DNA of 64,000 bases from Pararhodobacter aggregans (GCF_003075525.1 NZ_QDDR01000003.1:336203-400202); one strand, 5' to 3'; numbered from the stretch's first letter, positions 1 to 9,715 are shown. Notes: generated from the letters alone by a model not told the origin. Translations and numbers: made by a program.

Positions 1-120
1 CGCCGTTGCAGGGGGGGTGGGGTCGTCGGGCAGCTCGCCTGACAGGCTGAGCCGCCGGGCGCTGCGCGCCACACGCTGCCAGAGCTCGCGCTCGTCGTCG
101 GTCAGGCGGCGGCGCGGCAC
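1..120 (-). CDS. Smr-domain protein, N-terminal fragment (cut by window edge)
   Basis: From a GTG at 120 the minus strand encodes about 40 residues starting PRRRLTDDERELWQRVARSA and running off the window. This N-terminus resembles the basic/acidic leader of alphaproteobacterial Smr (MutS2-like nuclease domain) proteins, which often sit just downstream of the Tim44-domain gene. The Smr domain itself lies outside the window, so the call rests on the leader and on gene order. It starts 16 bp after the stop of the Tim44-domain gene, so the two are probably co-transcribed. Confidence 0.5.
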   Translation of the reverse strand, partial: MPRRRLTDDERELWQRVARSARRLSLSGELPDDPTPPATA

Positions 121-135
121 GGCGCGGACCCGGGA

Positions 136-804
136 TCAGTCGCCGGTGGCGACAAGCCGCCAGTTGGGATTGTCCGAGCCCATGGTGCGGGCGAAGGTCC
201 AGATGTCACGCTCCTGCTTCACGCGGTTGGCGTCACCCTCGACGATAGTGCCCGCGCGGTCGCGCACCACCGAGGTGATCTCGCCCACGAAGCGCACGCT
301 CAGCTCGGCTTCGCGCGTGGCGGGGTCGAAGCGGGCATCCGACACGGCGATCTCGCGCAGGCCGACGAAGCTGGCCTCGACCGTCAGGCCCTCGCGTTCG
401 CGGTGCTGGACCACTTCGTCGAAGCTTTCGAACACGTCCCGCGACAGCAGCGGCACCAGATCGTCCAGCTCGCCCCGTTCGAAGCCCATGAGGATCATCT
501 CGTAGGCGCCGCGCGCGCCGCCCAGGAATTCCGTCAGGTTGAACGAGGGTTCGGCCCGTTTCATCGCCGCCAGCGCCTCGGCCGCCGGGGAGTTGGCGGG
601 AACGTGATCGGTGATGTCGTGATCCTCGCCGCCCTCGATCACCTCGAAGCCGGATTTGGTCCGCGAAGCGGAGGCAGCAGGGCCGGGCATCGGCTCGGGC
701 GGGCGCTCGTAGCCTTCGCGCGTTCCCAGTACGTTGCGCAGCTTCAGGATCAGGAAAACGGCGATGCCGGCGAGAACCAGAAGTTGTATCACAGCGGAAT
801 CCAT
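136..804 (-). CDS. Tim44/TimA-like domain protein, membrane-anchored
   Basis: 222 residues from the ATG at 804, chosen because GAGGA lies just upstream; an ATG at 807 and a longer frame to 837 also exist. An N-terminal hydrophobic segment (about residues 5–20, VIQLLVLAGIAVFLILKLRN) anchors the protein. A low-complexity Pro/Glu linker follows, then a C-terminal Tim44-like alpha/beta domain beginning near the motif FNLTEFLGGARGAYEMILMGF. Bacterial TimA-like proteins are inner-membrane proteins of poorly defined function. Its place beside fxsA and secB is typical of Rhodobacteraceae. Confidence 0.85.
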   Translation of the reverse strand: MDSAVIQLLVLAGIAVFLILKLRNVLGTREGYERPPEPMPGPAASASRTKSGFEVIEGGEDHDITDHVPANSPAAEALAAMKRAEPSFNLTEFLGGARGAYEMILMGFERGELDDLVPLLSRDVFESFDEVVQHREREGLTVEASFVGLREIAVSDARFDPATREAELSVRFVGEITSVVRDRAGTIVEGDANRVKQERDIWTFARTMGSDNPNWRLVATGD

Positions 805-946
805 CATGTCCTCGGGGGCGTGCGGCCTTGGTTTCATACGTTCGTTGCTTATGTAGGGTGCGCCGGCCCCCGTGTCTACCGCACCGGACGCCGCATGACG
901 CCTTGGTCACGGAAAGGGGCCTTGGTCACAGAAAAGGGATATCCGC

Positions 947-1396
947 TTGCCTGTCTTGCTGCTTTTCATCCTGATGCCGCTGATCGAGATCGCGCTTTTC
1001 ATCGCGGTCGGCGGACAGATCGGCGTCGCCGCGACGCTGGCGCTGATCGTGCTGTCGACGCTGGCGGGTTTCGCCATCCTGCGGGGGCAGCAGACGCGGG
1101 CCCTGGCGATGATGCAGGGCGGCCTCAGGGTCCAGCCCGGCACCTTCCTGGCCGAGGGCGCCTTTCGCAGCCTCTCGGGCATCTTGCTGATCCTGCCGGG
1201 CTTCCTGACCGATGCCCTTGGCCTGCTGCTGCTGTTCCCGCCCCTGCAGCGCGCCATCGTGCGCGGCATCGGCGCGCGGGCCGGTGTCGTCTCGGTGCGG
1301 ACATGGCAGCAGGACGACGTGGTCGAGGGCGATTATACCGTCCGCGAGCCCGATCCGCTGGGCCCTGAGCGCCGTCTGGACGATGCGCGGCATTGA
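947..1396 (+). CDS. fxsA: FxsA family membrane protein
   Basis: 149 residues starting at a TTG (947) preceded by an AAAAGGGA ribosome-binding site at good spacing. The protein opens with PVLLLFILMPLIEIALFI, the hallmark of FxsA/YtzA-type cytoplasmic membrane proteins. Further hydrophobic segments lie near residues 25–45 and 75–100, including the family-typical LLILPGFLTDALGLLLLFPP. The C-terminal tail is polar. FxsA family members are small membrane proteins of unclear function, linked in E. coli to suppression of F exclusion of phage T7. It is divergent from the Tim44 gene and lies just before secB. Confidence 0.85.
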   Translation: MPVLLLFILMPLIEIALFIAVGGQIGVAATLALIVLSTLAGFAILRGQQTRALAMMQGGLRVQPGTFLAEGAFRSLSGILLILPGFLTDALGLLLLFPPLQRAIVRGIGARAGVVSVRTWQQDDVVEGDYTVREPDPLGPERRLDDARH

Positions 1397-1454
1397 GGCG
1401 ACAGGACTCTGCTGCTAGAACCCCGCCAAACAACAGGTCAAGCAGGAGAGTCCA

Positions 1455-1961
1455 ATGGCCGCTACTGGCAACGGCGCCGATCCGCAGGGGGCTGCCGCCC
1501 CGGGCGCGCAGCCGCAGGTGAAATTCCAGGTTCTGGCGCAGTTCGTCCGCGACCTGTCCTTCGAGAACGCGGTCGTCCGCGGCGCAGGCGTGATGCCGCA
1601 GGGCCAGCCCGACATCCAGGTGCAGGTCAGCCTCGACGCGAAAAAGCGCGAGGCCGACGGGCATTACGAGGTGATCTCGAAATACAAGGTCGAGTCCAAG
1701 ATCAAGGACACCGGCCAGACGCTCTATCTGGTCGAGCTGGAATACGGCGGCATCTTCCTGATCGAGGGGCTGCCGCAGGACCAGATGCATCCTTTCCTGC
1801 TGATCGAATGCCCGCGGATCGTCTTCCCCTTCGCCCGCCGGATCATCGCCGATGTGACGCGCGACGGTGGCTTCCCGCCGCTGAACCTGGACATGATCGA
1901 TTTCATGGGCATGTACCGCCAGCAGCTGACGCGCCAGCAGGCCCCCGCGCCGCAGGCCTGA
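1455..1961 (+). CDS. secB: Protein-export chaperone SecB
   Basis: 168 residues with an AGGAGA site before the ATG. SecB holds presecretory proteins unfolded in the cytoplasm and delivers them to SecA. The beta-sheet core is easy to see: KFQVLAQFVRDLSFENA near residue 22, then YEVISKYKVESKIKDT, VELEYGGIFLIEGLP and a C-terminal IDFMGMYRQQ stretch. Length is normal for alphaproteobacteria, with a Gly/Ala/Pro-rich N-terminal extension of about 20 residues. A strong terminator follows. Confidence 0.97.
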   Translation: MAATGNGADPQGAAAPGAQPQVKFQVLAQFVRDLSFENAVVRGAGVMPQGQPDIQVQVSLDAKKREADGHYEVISKYKVESKIKDTGQTLYLVELEYGGIFLIEGLPQDQMHPFLLIECPRIVFPFARRIIADVTRDGGFPPLNLDMIDFMGMYRQQLTRQQAPAPQA

Positions 1962-1983
1962 GCCCGCGCCACAAGCCTCGATA

Positions 1984-2009
1984 CGGCCGGACCTTCGGGT
2001 CCGGCCGTT
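1984..2009 (+). terminator. Terminator after secB
   Basis: A perfect 10-bp stem (CGGCCGGACC / GGTCCGGCCG) closes a stable TTCG tetraloop. It lies 22 bp after the secB stop and is followed by a short T/C-rich run. It separates secB from the next gene on the same strand. Confidence 0.8.
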
Positions 2010-2072
2010 GCCGTTTCAGGGTTTCTTAACCTTTGTCTTGCAAGGTGTCGGGGAAACCGAGGACGTGCCCCG

Positions 2073-2747
2073 ATGCAGGACCATACCGACACGATCAACC
2101 CCGAGGCCGGGCTTCCCCCGGTCGACGCCGCTGAACGGATCCACCGCAACCGGCAGGATCGGCTTGAGCGGCAGGCGCGCGTGGGCATCCTGCGCAATCC
2201 CAAATCCCCGCCGCGTCCGCCGTCCCGCCGCGCGGCGCTGATGGGCCGCTGGCCGAAGCTGCGCAGCTCGCGCCGTCCCCGCGACAGCGCGGTCGAAGAC
2301 GCCGCGCAGGCCGTCGTCACCAGGCTGGTGCCGGTGGCCGAGGGGGCGCGCGGTCCCCTTGCCGTCCGCCGTGACGCCGAGGGGCGCGTGCAATCCATCG
2401 ACCTGGCCGGGCTGATGGCCTCGGTCGACAGCATGGGGTCCGCCGCGCCGGTCCGCACGCCCTTTGCCGCCTCGATCCGCGCCGACGGGACCGAGGCCGA
2501 GGCGCCGCCGCCCGCGCCCGCGAAACCCGCGATCCTGACCCCCGCGGCCTGGATCGACGATCAGGACGACCCGGTCGAGGATCAGGATGCCCTGGGTCAG
2601 GCCTTTCGCGACGCCGCCGAGCCGCCGGTCACCGACGCCGCCCCCTCGCCGCGCCGTCGCGGGCTCTGGATCGTCGGTCTGGGGGTGCTGATCGCGCTGA
2701 CCGTGCTGGTCATCCTGCCCGCCACCGGGATCCTGCGCGCGACTTGA
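2073..2747 (+). CDS. Hypothetical protein with C-terminal membrane anchor
   Basis: 224 residues, not recognised. The N-terminal two thirds are charged and proline-rich with low complexity (Arg-rich around residues 45–70, an APPPAPAKPA linker near 150). A single hydrophobic helix at about residues 203–222 (GLWIVGLGVLIALTVLVILP) follows a PRRR cluster. This arrangement predicts a tail-anchored inner-membrane protein with a cytoplasmic disordered domain. Such proteins are common near secB in this family of bacteria, but no function can be assigned. It is flanked by the secB terminator and the HD-hydrolase gene. Confidence 0.6.
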   Translation: MQDHTDTINPEAGLPPVDAAERIHRNRQDRLERQARVGILRNPKSPPRPPSRRAALMGRWPKLRSSRRPRDSAVEDAAQAVVTRLVPVAEGARGPLAVRRDAEGRVQSIDLAGLMASVDSMGSAAPVRTPFAASIRADGTEAEAPPPAPAKPAILTPAAWIDDQDDPVEDQDALGQAFRDAAEPPVTDAAPSPRRRGLWIVGLGVLIALTVLVILPATGILRAT

Positions 2748-2799
2748 GCCCGCCCCGCGGTTTCGCTATCGACGAAACCGAAGCGACGCGGGGATCGGG

Positions 2800-3396
2800 A
2801 TGAAACAGGCACGCGCCTGGCAACGGATGCTTTCGGGCCGCAGGCTGGACCTGCTGGACCCGACGCCGCTGGATATCGAACTGGAAGACATCGCCCACGG
2901 CCTGGCCTTCGTGGCGCGCTGGAACGGGCAAACCACCGGCGACTGGCCCTATTCCGTGGCCGAGCATTCGCTGCTGGTGGAAACCCTGGTCACACGGCTG
3001 GACCCGGGCTTCGCCCCGCGCTGGCGGCTGGCGGCGCTGCTGCATGACGCGCCGGAATACGTCATCGGCGACATGATCTCGCCCGTGAAAGCCGCGGTCG
3101 GGCCCGGCTATGGCGCGCTGGACGCCCGGCTGACGGCCGCGATCCACCTGCGCTTCGGCCTGCCCGCCGAGATCCCGAAAAGCGTGAAACGCCTGATAAA
3201 GCGCGCCGATACGCTCAGCGCCTGGCTGGAAGCCACGCAGATCGCCGGTTTCACCCGGGCCGAGGCGGACAAGTATTTCGGCCGCCCTTCGCCCGAGGTC
3301 GCCGGGCTGACCATCCACCCCCGCCCCCCGGCCGAGGTACGGGCCGATTACATCGCCCGCCACGCCGAGCTGCTGCGCCTGATCGACGGCCGCTGA
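2800..3396 (+). CDS. HD-domain hydrolase (YfbR-like)
   Basis: 198 residues. The metal-binding HD signature is present: AEHS near residue 63, LLHDAPEYVIGD near residue 86, and a downstream Asp in RADTLSAW. This matches the YfbR-type HD phosphohydrolases that act on deoxynucleoside monophosphates, but the substrate is inferred from the family only. The product appears soluble and cytoplasmic. The stop lies 3 bp from the end of the convergent thioesterase gene. Confidence 0.8.
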   Translation: MKQARAWQRMLSGRRLDLLDPTPLDIELEDIAHGLAFVARWNGQTTGDWPYSVAEHSLLVETLVTRLDPGFAPRWRLAALLHDAPEYVIGDMISPVKAAVGPGYGALDARLTAAIHLRFGLPAEIPKSVKRLIKRADTLSAWLEATQIAGFTRAEADKYFGRPSPEVAGLTIHPRPPAEVRADYIARHAELLRLIDGR

Positions 3397-3399
3397 GCC

Positions 3400-3825
3400 T
3401 CAGCCGACCAGATGGGGCGCGAGCCGGCTGCGCACCGCCTCGGGCATCGGCGCCGAGGCGCGGGTTTCGGGGTCGAAGAACACCTCGGTCAGGTCATAGG
3501 TCGCGTGCAGGGCCCCGGTCTCGGCATGGATCATCCGCAGGTGAAAAGTCATCGACCGCCCGCCCAGCCGCTTGACCGCGCCGTCGATGACGAACCCGTC
3601 CCCGGCCTTCAACTCCTTGATGAAGTTGGTTTCCGCCTTGGCCGAGACGATATGCACCCCGTGCTCCTCCAGCATCCACGAGATCGGAATGCCCAGCGCG
3701 GTATAGAGGAAGAACGAGGCGTCATCGAAGAAGGGTGCGTAATGGCGCACGTTCATGTGGCCGAAGATATCGTGGTGCCAGGGATGCACCACGCCGCGCA
3801 GAAGTTCGGGGCGGTTTTCAGACAT
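3400..3825 (-). CDS. Acyl-CoA thioesterase (4HBT hot-dog family)
   Basis: 141 residues, the normal size of a single hot-dog domain. The N-terminal motif HHDIFGHMNVRHYAPFFDDA is the 4-hydroxybenzoyl-CoA thioesterase-type active-site loop, with Asp in the DxxGHxN motif. It probably hydrolyses acyl-CoA thioesters in the cytoplasm; chain preference is unknown. The start overlaps the 3' end of the upstream membrane-protein gene by 8 bp, so the two are likely co-translated. Confidence 0.85.
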   Translation of the reverse strand: MSENRPELLRGVVHPWHHDIFGHMNVRHYAPFFDDASFFLYTALGIPISWMLEEHGVHIVSAKAETNFIKELKAGDGFVIDGAVKRLGGRSMTFHLRMIHAETGALHATYDLTEVFFDPETRASAPMPEAVRSRLAPHLVG

Positions 3826-4609
3826 TGAGGTCCCGCTTTTCGATGAAATGGCCGTAGATCGTGGTCAGGATCGACACCGCGGCCAGCGCGGTGATCCAGG
3901 TGGTTGCGATCTCCCAGACGAGTCCCAACGGCGTCGACATCTGGGCAAGGATCGGCGCCGGCATCGCCAGCGCCATTGACGCCAGTATGCTGATCACGCT
4001 CAGCACGACGAACGACCCGTTCGCCCCCGCCGTGGCGCGGATCGAGTCCCGGACCCGCATCCGCTCGCCCAGTGCCGCCGACGGCAGCACCGGCGAGGCG
4101 CGGTAGCTGATGATCGCCAGCGGCACGCCGATGAAGGCGGTTATGAATAGCGCCAGCAGGTTGGGCGGCAGGATGTCCGACAGAATGTAGGCGAGGATGG
4201 CAGCAAGGATCACGAAGACGATAGCCCAGAGGATCATGTAGATCGCGAAGACGAAGGACGCGACGAAGTAGCGCCAGATCGCCTTTCCGGCCCACGGCGG
4301 GCCGAACGCGGAGGGCCCCTCTTCGCACAGGATGTAGCGGTGCCAACCCACGGCGACCCACAGCATGACGATGCCGAACACCAGGAAGGCGGCGACATAG
4401 GCGCTGGCGAAGCCGCCGCCCATGGCATCCAGGTCAAACTTCCAGCGGCCCGCTCTGTCGGGAACCAGCCCGCCGATCTGAATCGCGCGCTGTTGCATCA
4501 GGGCGAACACCGCAGCGCAGGGCAGGGCAGGGAGCGAGATGCGGATCGCCGCGGGGAAGTTGCTGAGGATCATCCTCATCGCATGCAGAAACAACCGGAA
4601 ACCGAGCAC
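3818..4609 (-). CDS. Polytopic membrane protein, unknown function
   Basis: 263 residues from a GTG at 4609, selected because AGGAGA lies 6 nt upstream; an in-frame ATG at 4642 lacks a clear site. About six hydrophobic helices are visible, for example [45 protein letters not shown] and [18 protein letters not shown]. The pattern fits the glycerophosphoryl/YciC-like group of Rhodobacteraceae membrane proteins with no assigned role. It is divergent from argG and overlaps the thioesterase gene. Confidence 0.65.
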   Translation of the reverse strand: MLGFRLFLHAMRMILSNFPAAIRISLPALPCAAVFALMQQRAIQIGGLVPDRAGRWKFDLDAMGGGFASAYVAAFLVFGIVMLWVAVGWHRYILCEEGPSAFGPPWAGKAIWRYFVASFVFAIYMILWAIVFVILAAILAYILSDILPPNLLALFITAFIGVPLAIISYRASPVLPSAALGERMRVRDSIRATAGANGSFVVLSVISILASMALAMPAPILAQMSTPLGLVWEIATTWITALAAVSILTTIYGHFIEKRDLNV

Positions 4610-4739
4610 GGACACTCTCCTCAACCATCGGGGGCGCGGCATTCTTCACGGCACCGTGAACCCTTGTCAATGCGGGGTGTTGCACAGGCAGGGCAAAGGG
4701 GATAGCGAAAGCGCGGTTCCAACCCGTGGGAGAATGCTC

Positions 4740-5972
4740 ATGTCCGCGCCCAAGAAAGTCGTGCTGGCCTATTCCGGCGGGCTCGATACCTCGATCATCC
4801 TGAAATGGCTGCAAACCGAATACGGCTGCGAGGTGGTGACCTTCACCGCCGACCTCGGCCAGGGTGAAGAGCTTGAACCGGCGCGCGAGAAAGCGCTGAT
4901 GCTGGGGATCAAGGAAGAGAACATCCATATCGTCGACGTGCGCGAGGAATTCGTGCGCGACTTCGTGTTCCCGATGTTCCGCGCCAACGCGGTCTATGAG
5001 GGGCTCTACCTGCTGGGCACCTCGATCGCGCGGCCGCTGATCTCGAAGCATCTGGTCGATCTGGCGCACAAGCACGGCGCCGATGCCGTGGCCCATGGCG
5101 CCACCGGCAAGGGCAACGATCAGGTGCGGTTCGAGCTGTCGGCGCTAGCGCTCGATCCCTCGATCCAGGTGATCGCGCCCTGGCGGATCTGGGATCTGAC
5201 CAGCCGCACCCGCCTGCTGGAATTCGCCGAACAGAACCAGATCCCGATCGCCAAGAACAAGCGCGGCGAAGCGCCCTTCTCGGTCGATGCGAACCTGCTG
5301 CACACCTCGTCCGAGGGCACCGTGCTGGAGGACCCGGGTGTCGAGGCCCCCGATTACGTCGCCCAGCGCATCGTCGCGGTCGAGGATGCGCCCGATCAGC
5401 CCGAATTCATCGAAGTGACCTTCGAGCAGGGCGACGCCGTGGCGATCAACGGCGAGGCGATGTCGCCCGCCACGATCCTGACTGCGCTGAACGAATATGG
5501 CGCCAAGCACGGCATCGGCATGCTGGACTTCGTGGAGAACCGCTTCGTCGGCATGAAGTCGCGCGGCGTCTACGAGACCCCCGGCGGCACGATCCTGCTG
5601 GAGGCCCATCGCGGCATCGAGCAGATCACGCTGGATGCGGGCGCCGGGCACCTCAAGGATTCGATCATGCCGCGCTATGCCGAGCTGATCTACAACGGCT
5701 TCTGGTTCAGCCCCGAGCGTGAGGCGCTGCAGGCGCTGATCGACAAGACGCAGGAGCATGTCACCGGCACGGTGAAGCTGAAGCTCTACAAGGGCGTGGC
5801 CCGCACCGTGGCCCGCTGGTCGGATCATTCGCTCTATTCCGAGAAGCACGTGACCTTCGAGGAAGACGCGGGCGCCTACGACCAGAAGGACGCCGCCGGC
5901 TTCATCCGCCTGAACGCGCTGCGCCTGAAGCTGATCGCGACCCGCAACGCGCGGGTGGCCGGGAAGTCCTGA
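4740..5972 (+). CDS. argG: Argininosuccinate synthase
   Basis: 410 residues from the ATG at 4740 (GGGAGAA upstream), the usual length. It catalyses citrulline + aspartate + ATP to argininosuccinate in arginine synthesis. The P-loop-like PP-motif AYSGGLDTS lies near residue 11. Other signatures are [13 protein letters not shown] near 115, and EGTVLEDP and [14 protein letters not shown] in the C-terminal half. It is followed by a terminator and is a core-genome landmark marking the left edge before the accessory region. Confidence 0.98.
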   Translation: MSAPKKVVLAYSGGLDTSIILKWLQTEYGCEVVTFTADLGQGEELEPAREKALMLGIKEENIHIVDVREEFVRDFVFPMFRANAVYEGLYLLGTSIARPLISKHLVDLAHKHGADAVAHGATGKGNDQVRFELSALALDPSIQVIAPWRIWDLTSRTRLLEFAEQNQIPIAKNKRGEAPFSVDANLLHTSSEGTVLEDPGVEAPDYVAQRIVAVEDAPDQPEFIEVTFEQGDAVAINGEAMSPATILTALNEYGAKHGIGMLDFVENRFVGMKSRGVYETPGGTILLEAHRGIEQITLDAGAGHLKDSIMPRYAELIYNGFWFSPEREALQALIDKTQEHVTGTVKLKLYKGVARTVARWSDHSLYSEKHVTFEEDAGAYDQKDAAGFIRLNALRLKLIATRNARVAGKS

Positions 5973-5998
5973 TCCGGGCCTTCGGCTGACGGCCCCAT

Positions 5999-6036
5999 CG
6001 GGGCACGGCGCCTTCAACGGGCTCCGTGCCCCGTTT
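5999..6036 (+). terminator. Terminator after argG
   Basis: A perfect 10-bp stem CGGGGCACGG / CCGTGCCCCG with a 15-nt loop is followed by TTTCCGTTT. It lies 26 bp beyond the argG stop. Confidence 0.65.
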
Positions 6037-6133
6037 CCGTTTGCGGGCGACGCCTGCCGTCGCGACGGCCCCCTCGCCGTGCAGGGCGCTCCGGGGCGCT
6101 GACTTTCGCGTCGGTCCGGGGTAGGACGGTGGC

Positions 6134-7087
6134 ATGAGTGCCCCTGTCCCCCATGCCCAATTGTTCCAACGCCTGTTGCTGAAAGGCCGGTTGCGCCAGT
6201 TGCAGATGGTGGCCGGCGTCGCGCGCTCTGGCTCGATGCAGGCGGCGGCGCGGGCGCTGTCGGTCAGCCAGCCCGCCGTCACCAAGGCCGTGGCCGAGAT
6301 CGAGGAGGATATCGGCATCGCCCTGTTCGACCGTCATGCCCGCGGCATCCGGTTGACGCGCGCCGGGCACGAGCTGGTGCCGTTGATCGAGCGCATCCTC
6401 GAGGCGACGGACCTGTTTGCGCAGGGTGTGGCGGTGCAGCGGGACACCGGGTCGACGATCCTGCGCGTGGCCTCGGTCGCGGCGGGGATCAGCGGCCTGC
6501 TGGCGACCCATGCCCCGGCCTTCTGCCGGGCCTATCCCGATATCGTGCTCAGGGTCGACGAGGCCGACGGCCGCCAGATCCTGAACCTCGCCGCGCGCGA
6601 CGAATACGACATCTTCGTCTGCCGCCCGCCCGAGACGATCCCCGAGGGTTGGATCTTCAGCGAGGTTGAAGGCGATGAGCACGCGCTGGTTGCGGCCGCC
6701 ACCCATCCGCTTGCCGGACGGCATGACGTGAGCCTCGAGGCGCTTCATGCCTGCAGCTGGCTGATGCCGCCCGCCGGGGTTCCGGCCGAGAGGCTGATGG
6801 CCGACTTGTTCGACGGCCGTCCCCCGCCGCATATCGTGCAGCTGCCCTCGCGCTCGCGGACCCTCAACCGGGCCGCCATCCAGGAGCTCGGGCTGGTCTC
6901 GGCCGCGCCCATCAGCATCTACCGGGCCGAGCTGACCAACAAGACGCTGGTGCGCATCAATTTCCCGCTGTCCAGCGCGCTGCCGCCGCTGGGCTTGCTG
7001 CATCCCGCGCACAGCAAGGGGACGGCGATGGACCGTTTCCTGTCGCGGGTTCTGGGCCCCGCGCGCAAGAACCGTCAGCCGCGGTAG
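6134..7087 (+). CDS. LysR family transcriptional regulator
   Basis: 317 residues. An N-terminal winged helix-turn-helix (about residues 15–75: LRQLQMVAGVARSGSMQAAA followed by LSVSQPAVTKAVAEIE) precedes a substrate-binding domain of the PcaQ/GbpR-like group, inferred from the long N-terminal lead and the FDRHARGIRLTRAG wing. It probably senses an aromatic or sugar-acid pathway intermediate. Its 3' end overlaps the convergent lyase gene by 13 bp. It lies next to, but not divergent from, the TRAP1/lyase operon, which it may still control. Confidence 0.85.
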   Translation: MSAPVPHAQLFQRLLLKGRLRQLQMVAGVARSGSMQAAARALSVSQPAVTKAVAEIEEDIGIALFDRHARGIRLTRAGHELVPLIERILEATDLFAQGVAVQRDTGSTILRVASVAAGISGLLATHAPAFCRAYPDIVLRVDEADGRQILNLAARDEYDIFVCRPPETIPEGWIFSEVEGDEHALVAAATHPLAGRHDVSLEALHACSWLMPPAGVPAERLMADLFDGRPPPHIVQLPSRSRTLNRAAIQELGLVSAAPISIYRAELTNKTLVRINFPLSSALPPLGLLHPAHSKGTAMDRFLSRVLGPARKNRQPR

Positions 7088-8391
7088 CCCAGCCGTTCAA
7101 GGCAGGCATCGACCAGCGCCGGGGCCTCGCCCATGGCGCTGTCGGCATCGGGCAGGGTGACGCCCGAACACCGGGGTTCGGCGGCCAGCGCCTGGGCCAG
7201 GGTCAGCCCCCCGGTCCCCATGCGCGCGACGATCTGGCGCATCAGCTCATGGGCGCTGCGGCGGCCCAGCCGGTCGGCCAGCGCCACGGTCACGGATTCC
7301 GTGTAGATCGCGCCCTGCGTGCGGTCGATATTGGCGCGCATCGTCCCGGGGTGGACCACCAGCCGGTCCAGCAAACCATCGGCGCAGGACAGCACCTGCG
7401 CGGCATCGGTACACATCTGTTCCAGCGCGCCGAAATGCAGGGCCGAATCGCGCTCGTGCATCGTCACCACCCAGGTCAGCAGGACCGACAGCGTGGCCGA
7501 GACCTCGGGCGCGCGGGACATGATCTCGATGCACAGCGTCGGATTGACCTTGTGCGGCATGGTCGAGGATCCGACGTCGTGGTTGCGGATCGACAGTTCG
7601 CCGATGTCGTCGCCCTGCATCAGGAAGATCTCCTGCGCGACGCGCTGCACCCCGCGCACCATGATCGCCACCACCGCGCCGAATTCGGCGAAGATGTCGA
7701 GCGCGCCCTTGCTGTCCACCGGGTCCGGCGCGCCAAGGCCAAGGCGCTCCATCACCGCGGCCTCGACCTGACGGCCGCGCGGGCCCATCGCCGCATGGGT
7801 GCCGACCGCGCCGCTGAGGACCCCGGCCCCGGAGAAACGGGCCCGCCAATCGGCCAGCCGGGCGCGGTCACGCTCCAGCTCGGACAGCCAGACCGAAACC
7901 TTGTAGCCGAAGCTGATCGGCAGGGCGTGACGGCCCAGCGTCCGGCCGATCATCGGCGTGGCGCGATGGGTACGGGCCAGGTCTGCCATGCGCAGGCCGA
8001 TCGCCTGAAGGGCCGCGTCGAACTGCGCGGCGACATCGTGCAACTGCTGCGTCGCCACGGTGCGGAACACATCCGCCGTGGTCGTGCCGAAATGCAGCCA
8101 TTCCCGGCCTTCGGGGCCGATCCCTTGCCCGAAGGCCTCGAGGATCGCCACCATCGGATGTCCGACCTGCGCCCGTTCGGCGGCGACGGCACCGGGATCC
8201 GGGTCCCAGCCGGCCGCGGCGCGGGCGATGGCCCCGGCGGCGTCGGCGGGGATCACCCCCAGCTCGGCCTGAACCTGCGCGAGGGTCACCTCGAACCGGA
8301 TGATCCGCGCGAGCACGGCCTTGGGGGCAAAGGACGCGGCCACGACCGCACGAGTACCGGCTGGGTCATGGAGGGAACGATCATCGAGCAT
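7075..8391 (-). CDS. Fumarase/adenylosuccinate-lyase superfamily lyase (CMLE/PcaB-like)
   Basis: 438 residues. The superfamily signature GSSTMPHKVNP lies near residue 275 and the catalytic-loop TTTADVF region near residue 110. The overall pattern is closest to 3-carboxy-cis,cis-muconate cycloisomerase-like proteins rather than purine-pathway PurB. Members add or remove across a C–C bond next to a carboxylate, or cycloisomerise muconates; the true substrate is unknown. It is the last gene of the TRAP1 operon (27 bp after dctM), which suggests it acts on the imported acid. The operon lacks the island-wide AATGG-N5-CCATT operator. Confidence 0.8.
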   Translation of the reverse strand: MLDDRSLHDPAGTRAVVAASFAPKAVLARIIRFEVTLAQVQAELGVIPADAAGAIARAAAGWDPDPGAVAAERAQVGHPMVAILEAFGQGIGPEGREWLHFGTTTADVFRTVATQQLHDVAAQFDAALQAIGLRMADLARTHRATPMIGRTLGRHALPISFGYKVSVWLSELERDRARLADWRARFSGAGVLSGAVGTHAAMGPRGRQVEAAVMERLGLGAPDPVDSKGALDIFAEFGAVVAIMVRGVQRVAQEIFLMQGDDIGELSIRNHDVGSSTMPHKVNPTLCIEIMSRAPEVSATLSVLLTWVVTMHERDSALHFGALEQMCTDAAQVLSCADGLLDRLVVHPGTMRANIDRTQGAIYTESVTVALADRLGRRSAHELMRQIVARMGTGGLTLAQALAAEPRCSGVTLPDADSAMGEAPALVDACLERLGYRG

Positions 8392-8418
8392 GGGACTTCC
8401 GGGATCAGGGGCAGGCGA

Positions 8419-9711
8419 TTACGGGCGGGGCATCAGGACCGAGGGCAGCCAGGTCGAGAGCTGCGGCACGAAGGTGACCAGCAGCAGGAGCCCCAGCATC
8501 AGCCCGAAGAAAGGCAAGGTGCCGCGCAGGACCTCGGCCACGGGGCGGCCGGTGACATTGGACATGACGAACAGGTTCAGCCCGATCGGCGGCGACAGCA
8601 GCGCCAGTTCGATGTTGATGACCATGACCACGGCGAAATGTTCGGGCGCGATGCCGATCTGGTGCATCACCGGCGCGACCACGGGCACCACGATCAGGAT
8701 GATCGCCACCCCCTCCAGGAACATGCCCATCAGCAGCAGGATCACGTTCAGCACCAGCAGGAACTGCCAGGGCTTCAGCCCGCTGTCGATCACCCAACGC
8801 GCAAGATCCTGCGGCAGGCCCGAGCGGATGATCCAGGCCGAGAGCAGCGAGGCGCCGATCACGATCACCACGACGACGGCGGTGCGGTCGACGGCCTCGA
8901 CGAAGAAGCCGCCGATCTCGCGCGGGCGGCGATTGCCGAAGAACAGCACGACGACCAGCAGCGAAACGACGGCGCCCAGCACGGCCGATTCCGTCAAGGT
9001 GACGAAGCCGCCGTAGAGCCCGCCAAGGATCACGACCGGGATCAGCAGCGCCGGCAGGGCGTTCAGGTTGTGGCGGGCGAACTCGGCGCGGGTCGCAAGG
9101 GGCATCGGCGCGCCGCCGACCTTGCGGGCGACCAGCAGGACGTAGCCCGCGAAGAGCGCGGCCTGCAACAGTCCGGGGATCACCCCGGCGAGGAACAGGC
9201 GGGGGATCGAGGCCTCGGCGATGAGGCCGATCAGGATCAGCGGCAGGCTGGGCGGGATCAGGATGCCGAGCGTTGCGGCGGCCGCCGTCAGGCCCATGGC
9301 GAAGCCCGGCTTGTAGCCCTTCTCGATCATCATCGGCACCAGCAGCGACCCCATCGCCAGCGCCGTCGCCACCGACGAGCCGTTGATCGCCGCGAACAGC
9401 GCGGTCGCCGCGACCCCGGCCAGCGCCAGGCCGCCGGGCAACCAGCCGATCCAGGTGATCGCGGCATCGAACAGGGCCTTGGCCACGCCGCCGCCCCGCA
9501 TCAGCACCGCGGCCAGCAGGAAGAACGGCACCGAGACCAGCGCGGGTGAATTGAGGTGATCGACGACATGCTGCGCGATCCCGGCGACGGATTTGCCGTC
9601 CAGCATCAGCGCGGCCGTGGCGACGCCGGTCAGCACCAGATAGATCGGCACGCCGAGCGCCAGCAGGATCACGACGGCCAGCAGGCCGCAGAGCAAAAGC
9701 ACGGGGGTCAT
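8419..9711 (-). CDS. dctM: TRAP transporter large permease, system 1
   Basis: 430 residues with about 12 hydrophobic helices. It has the DctM-type pattern, for example VPFFLLAAVLMRGGG, IAAINGSSVATALAMGSLLVP-like regions and LIPPSLPLILIG. DctM is the Na+-coupled channel subunit of tripartite (TRAP) uptake systems for organic acids. It starts 4 bp after the dctQ stop and is followed by the lyase gene. Confidence 0.93.
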   Translation of the reverse strand: MTPVLLLCGLLAVVILLALGVPIYLVLTGVATAALMLDGKSVAGIAQHVVDHLNSPALVSVPFFLLAAVLMRGGGVAKALFDAAITWIGWLPGGLALAGVAATALFAAINGSSVATALAMGSLLVPMMIEKGYKPGFAMGLTAAAATLGILIPPSLPLILIGLIAEASIPRLFLAGVIPGLLQAALFAGYVLLVARKVGGAPMPLATRAEFARHNLNALPALLIPVVILGGLYGGFVTLTESAVLGAVVSLLVVVLFFGNRRPREIGGFFVEAVDRTAVVVVIVIGASLLSAWIIRSGLPQDLARWVIDSGLKPWQFLLVLNVILLLMGMFLEGVAIILIVVPVVAPVMHQIGIAPEHFAVVMVINIELALLSPPIGLNLFVMSNVTGRPVAEVLRGTLPFFGLMLGLLLLVTFVPQLSTWLPSVLMPRP

Positions 9712-9715
9712 GGCA

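Noticed and set aside
7249..9549. A 766-codon open frame on the plus strand
   Set aside because: Antisense to the lyase and dctM1 genes; low-complexity His/Arg/Gln composition and no start signal.
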